A stretch of 64,000 bases of DNA. It comes from Vineibacter terrae (GTDB lineage Bacteria > Pseudomonadota > Alphaproteobacteria > Reyranellales > Reyranellaceae). A program made the position numbers and the translations under genes. Under the pieces are notes generated by a model. That model was not told where the DNA came from, ran no database searches, and saw only the letters and a program-made list of their open reading frames with translations. Location of the stretch: the NCBI RefSeq assembly GCF_008039615.1, contig NZ_VDUZ01000033.1:1-64000 (forward strand), read 5' to 3'. Shown one piece after another: positions 61,951 to 64,000 of this stretch (position 1 is its first letter; each line of letters opens with the position of its first letter).

Positions 61951-62837
61951 GGGCGTCTCGTTCCGTATCGTGTCCTGTGGCCTTCGAGCGCGATTTCAAG
62001 GCGCGCGAGGTTCTCTTCGGTGTAGGCGACGTAGTCGACGCCCGGCGCATCGAGATGCAGCTCCGAGACCATGCTCCACATCGCCTCGCGCAGCAGCGAG
62101 GCGCATTGCATCGCCGAGTGGGAGCGGCGGATATCCGGCCCCGGGTCCTCGCCGAAATAGGTTGCAAGCAAGGCTTCCGAATCAGCCTCGCTCATCCCGG
62201 CGTTCGACGCGACCCCGGCGAGGTCGAACATCGCGGTCGAGAACCCGGCATATTCGAAATCGATGAGCCAAAGGCGAGCACCGTCGTCGAGGAAGTTGGC
62301 CGGCAACAGATCATTGTGGCCGAAGATGATCGGGAGCGGCAATTGCACCTTCTCGAGCTCGTCGGCCAGCGCCAGGTAGCCGGGCAGGGCGGCCGCCATC
62401 CGGCTGCTGCCCGTGGCGAGCGTGCGCGCGTAGTCGCGGATGACATGGAACACCCAGAACATGAAGCCGGCGCCCCAAACGTGCCGTGGCATTTCCGCGT
62501 GGAAGCGCCGCATCATCGCCGCGATGCGCTCCTTGTCGGCGCGCACATCGGCGGCGTCGCAGGTCCTGGCATCGAGATAGGCGCTCACCATGACTCCGGG
62601 TTGCGCGTAGCGGACCTCGGGCGCGAAACCGGCCGCATGCGCCGCCTTGGCCACCATGATCTCGCGTTCCCGCAAGACATGATGGAAGGGAAAGTCGCTG
62701 CCGAAGCGCGCGACGTGCTTGCCGGCGGCGTCGGTGACCACCCAGCTCTCGTTCGAGAGGCCGCCCTTCAGCGGCGCAATCTCGATGCTGCCGTTCCAGC
62801 AAGGAAGCGCCCGGATGCGGTCGTCGGCAGCGGTCAT
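61947..62837 (-). CDS. Choline/ethanolamine kinase-like phosphotransferase
   Basis: A 296-residue APH-fold kinase. The catalytic loop is HNDLLPANFL and the metal-binding motif LIDFEYAG, both typical of choline/ethanolamine kinases. The N-terminal ATP-binding region has LKGGLSNESWVV. The ATG at 62837 (MTAADDRIRALPCWNGS) is chosen; another at 62852 is possible and longer frames are not family-like. Coupling to the dimethylglycine-oxidase-like gene suggests a role with choline-derived or similar amines. Confidence 0.9.
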   Translation of the reverse strand: MTAADDRIRALPCWNGSIEIAPLKGGLSNESWVVTDAAGKHVARFGSDFPFHHVLREREIMVAKAAHAAGFAPEVRYAQPGVMVSAYLDARTCDAADVRADKERIAAMMRRFHAEMPRHVWGAGFMFWVFHVIRDYARTLATGSSRMAAALPGYLALADELEKVQLPLPIIFGHNDLLPANFLDDGARLWLIDFEYAGFSTAMFDLAGVASNAGMSEADSEALLATYFGEDPGPDIRRSHSAMQCASLLREAMWSMVSELHLDAPGVDYVAYTEENLARLEIALEGHRTRYGTRRP

Positions 62838-63016
62838 CGGATTCCCGTGCATCCTGGTCTCGACTGCGGCCCGAATCTTAGCACGCCCGCCGTGCCGGTC
62901 ACCTCCGGCGTCGACGCCCGTCGCAAGTGGAAGAATTCGCTGGGCAGTTTCCTCAAGCGCGCTATCGAACACCTCGGACCTTGCGTCCGGCGGCGTGCAG
63001 ATCGGATCGGTGCGCA

Positions 63017-64000
63017 CTATCTCATGGCGAAGAGCTCCTGATGGAACCGCTCTTCCACCGGCAATCCGTGAGCCGCAAAATCCTTCTGCAATGCCTCTCC
63101 AAAGCGCGCAGGGCCGCAGAACCAGATGCTGGCGTCGCGCCACTGCGGCACGGCAGCGCGGATGCGGTCGCCGGTCAGACGGCCGTCACGGGCATCGATG
63201 AGGATGTGCAGACGAATATTCGCGGCTTCGGCATCGGCTCTCAGCTTCGCGAGCGCAGTCTCGTCGACGTCGGCGGTCGTGTGAAACAGGTCCACTGCCG
63301 GCGGCGGCTGGTCCGGATGCGCGCGCCTTTCCAGGGCCAGATACTTCATTCTGGCGATGAACGGCGTGATGCCGATGCCGCCGCCGATCCAGATCTGCCG
63401 CGACTGGCCATCGTCGAAGTCGAAGCAGCCGTAGGGACCTTCGACCTTCACGGTCTGGCCGACTCGCAGCTTCTCCCGCAATCGGCTGGTGTGGTCTCCG
63501 AGCTCCTTGGCGATGAAGGTGATCCGGCGGTCCTTCTCATGCCATGCGGAGGCGATGGTGTAGGGATGCGCGCCTTCGGAAATGTCCGAGGTCGCGAAGG
63601 CAAACTGGCCGGGTCTGTGGCCCGGCCAGCCGCCGGGCACGTCGATCTCGGCCTCGAGGACGTGCACGCCGGGATAGTGCTTGAGCGCGGCGATCCTGCC
63701 CTCGACCTGCCGGCCGGCGCCGACACGGCGCAGCAGCACGATCACGGCGGCATAGCTGCCCGAGGTCAGAAGCACCGCCATCGCCGCGCCGACCGGCGAT
63801 GCCCAGTCGTCAAAGTCGATGAGGACGACGGCGTGGAACGCAAGGACCAGATAGGCGACTGCAAGCAGGCGATGCGTCTTGTAGAAGAGGCGGTAGGGGA
63901 AATGCTTGATGAGCGCCAGCGCGATCAGGAGAACCGTCGCGTAGAATGCCCATTCGCCGATCCCCTCCGCCGTGCCGCGCAGGTTCGCGAAAGCCTGCTC
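63017..64000 (-). CDS. Ferric-reductase-like transmembrane flavoprotein, C-terminal part
   Basis: The frame is open to the window end, so the N-terminus is outside. The visible part begins with membrane helices of a ferric reductase-like domain (including a FYKTHRLLAVAYLVLAFHAVVLI stretch with likely haem-ligand histidines). A FAD-binding domain (GQFAFATS, HPYTIASAW) and a NAD-binding domain (WIGGGIGITPFIARM, IWFCGPARFGEAL) follow. It resembles NADPH-dependent ferric or related reductases. It is 180 bases downstream of nothing in the same direction except the kinase start, so it is probably transcribed separately. Confidence 0.88.
   Translation of the reverse strand, partial: EQAFANLRGTAEGIGEWAFYATVLLIALALIKHFPYRLFYKTHRLLAVAYLVLAFHAVVLIDFDDWASPVGAAMAVLLTSGSYAAVIVLLRRVGAGRQVEGRIAALKHYPGVHVLEAEIDVPGGWPGHRPGQFAFATSDISEGAHPYTIASAWHEKDRRITFIAKELGDHTSRLREKLRVGQTVKVEGPYGCFDFDDGQSRQIWIGGGIGITPFIARMKYLALERRAHPDQPPPAVDLFHTTADVDETALAKLRADAEAANIRLHILIDARDGRLTGDRIRAAVPQWRDASIWFCGPARFGEALQKDFAAHGLPVEERFHQELFAMR

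Noticed and set aside
59542-62025. Plus-strand frame of 827 codons opposite the dimethylglycine-oxidase-like gene
   Set aside because: The minus strand encodes a complete two-domain enzyme with FAD and GcvT motifs; the plus frame has none.

Overview
The window reads as DNA from an alphaproteobacterium, probably of the Hyphomicrobiales/Rhizobium type. It is GC-rich, and the gene families (Trb-type conjugation, DUF736, DUF2840, DUF2274, DUF2285, DUF2493, strawberry-notch proteins) are those of alphaproteobacterial integrative conjugative elements (ICEs) related to the Tn4371 and ICEMlSym families. No rRNA, tRNA, CRISPR array or complete insertion sequence was recognised.

Layout. (1) 1-10.2 kb, left flank: the C-terminal part of a DUF1156 DNA methylase and an intact HEPN/DUF499 ATPase (an incomplete phage-defence cassette), a few small membrane or DUF4262 genes, a TetR regulator divergent from a YdeI-DoxX-VOC trio, and a LysR regulator. 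(2) 10.2-30.9 kb, conjugation and maintenance core, all on the minus strand: from right to left an XRE regulator, a free-standing DUF2285 protein, a DUF6499/DUF2285 activator split by a +1 frameshift, an excisionase-like HTH protein, repA, parA, an RHH protein, DUF2840, a TraF-type peptidase, DUF736, a lytic transglycosylase, a candidate oriT, a VirD2-type relaxase, traG, a CopG protein, and trbB-C-D-E-J-K-L-F-G-I with DUF2274. (3) 31.1-35.0 kb, mercury-resistance cargo: divergent merR and merT-P-F with a fused merB-merA gene, between two diverged ~86-bp direct repeats. (4) 35.1-48.6 kb, ICE accessory core: DUF736, small membrane proteins, DUF2493, a TOPRIM protein, a 1441-residue methyltransferase-helicase of the strawberry-notch family, DUF6117, a large ParB-like protein and an ArdC-like antirestriction protein. 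Three of these genes share a 5' leader hairpin. (5) 48.7-53.2 kb, defence/toxin cargo: DUF6088 + three-Cys-motif protein + TcmP in one operon, then a convergent AbiEi-AbiEii pair. (6) 53.2-64 kb, right flank, possibly chromosomal: a DHFR-like protein, an ABC-F ATPase, a truncated YciI gene, a ParE-type toxin-antitoxin pair, SRPBCC, a long inverted repeat, Rrf2 divergent from a FAD amine oxidase-like gene, a dimethylglycine oxidase-like enzyme, a choline-kinase-like protein, and the C-terminal part of a ferric-reductase-like flavoprotein.

How it works together (inference). The QseC/QseM/FseA-like genes at 29.4-31 kb look like the switch deciding whether the element excises and transfers. The excisionase-like gene heads the co-oriented run of rep, par, mob and tra genes. 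The relaxase would nick near 24.5 kb, TraG would couple the DNA to the Trb secretion channel, and ArdC would protect the incoming DNA. RepA, ParA and iteron-like repeats point to plasmid-style replication of the excised form. No integrase lies in the window, so a plasmid or a degenerate element remains possible.
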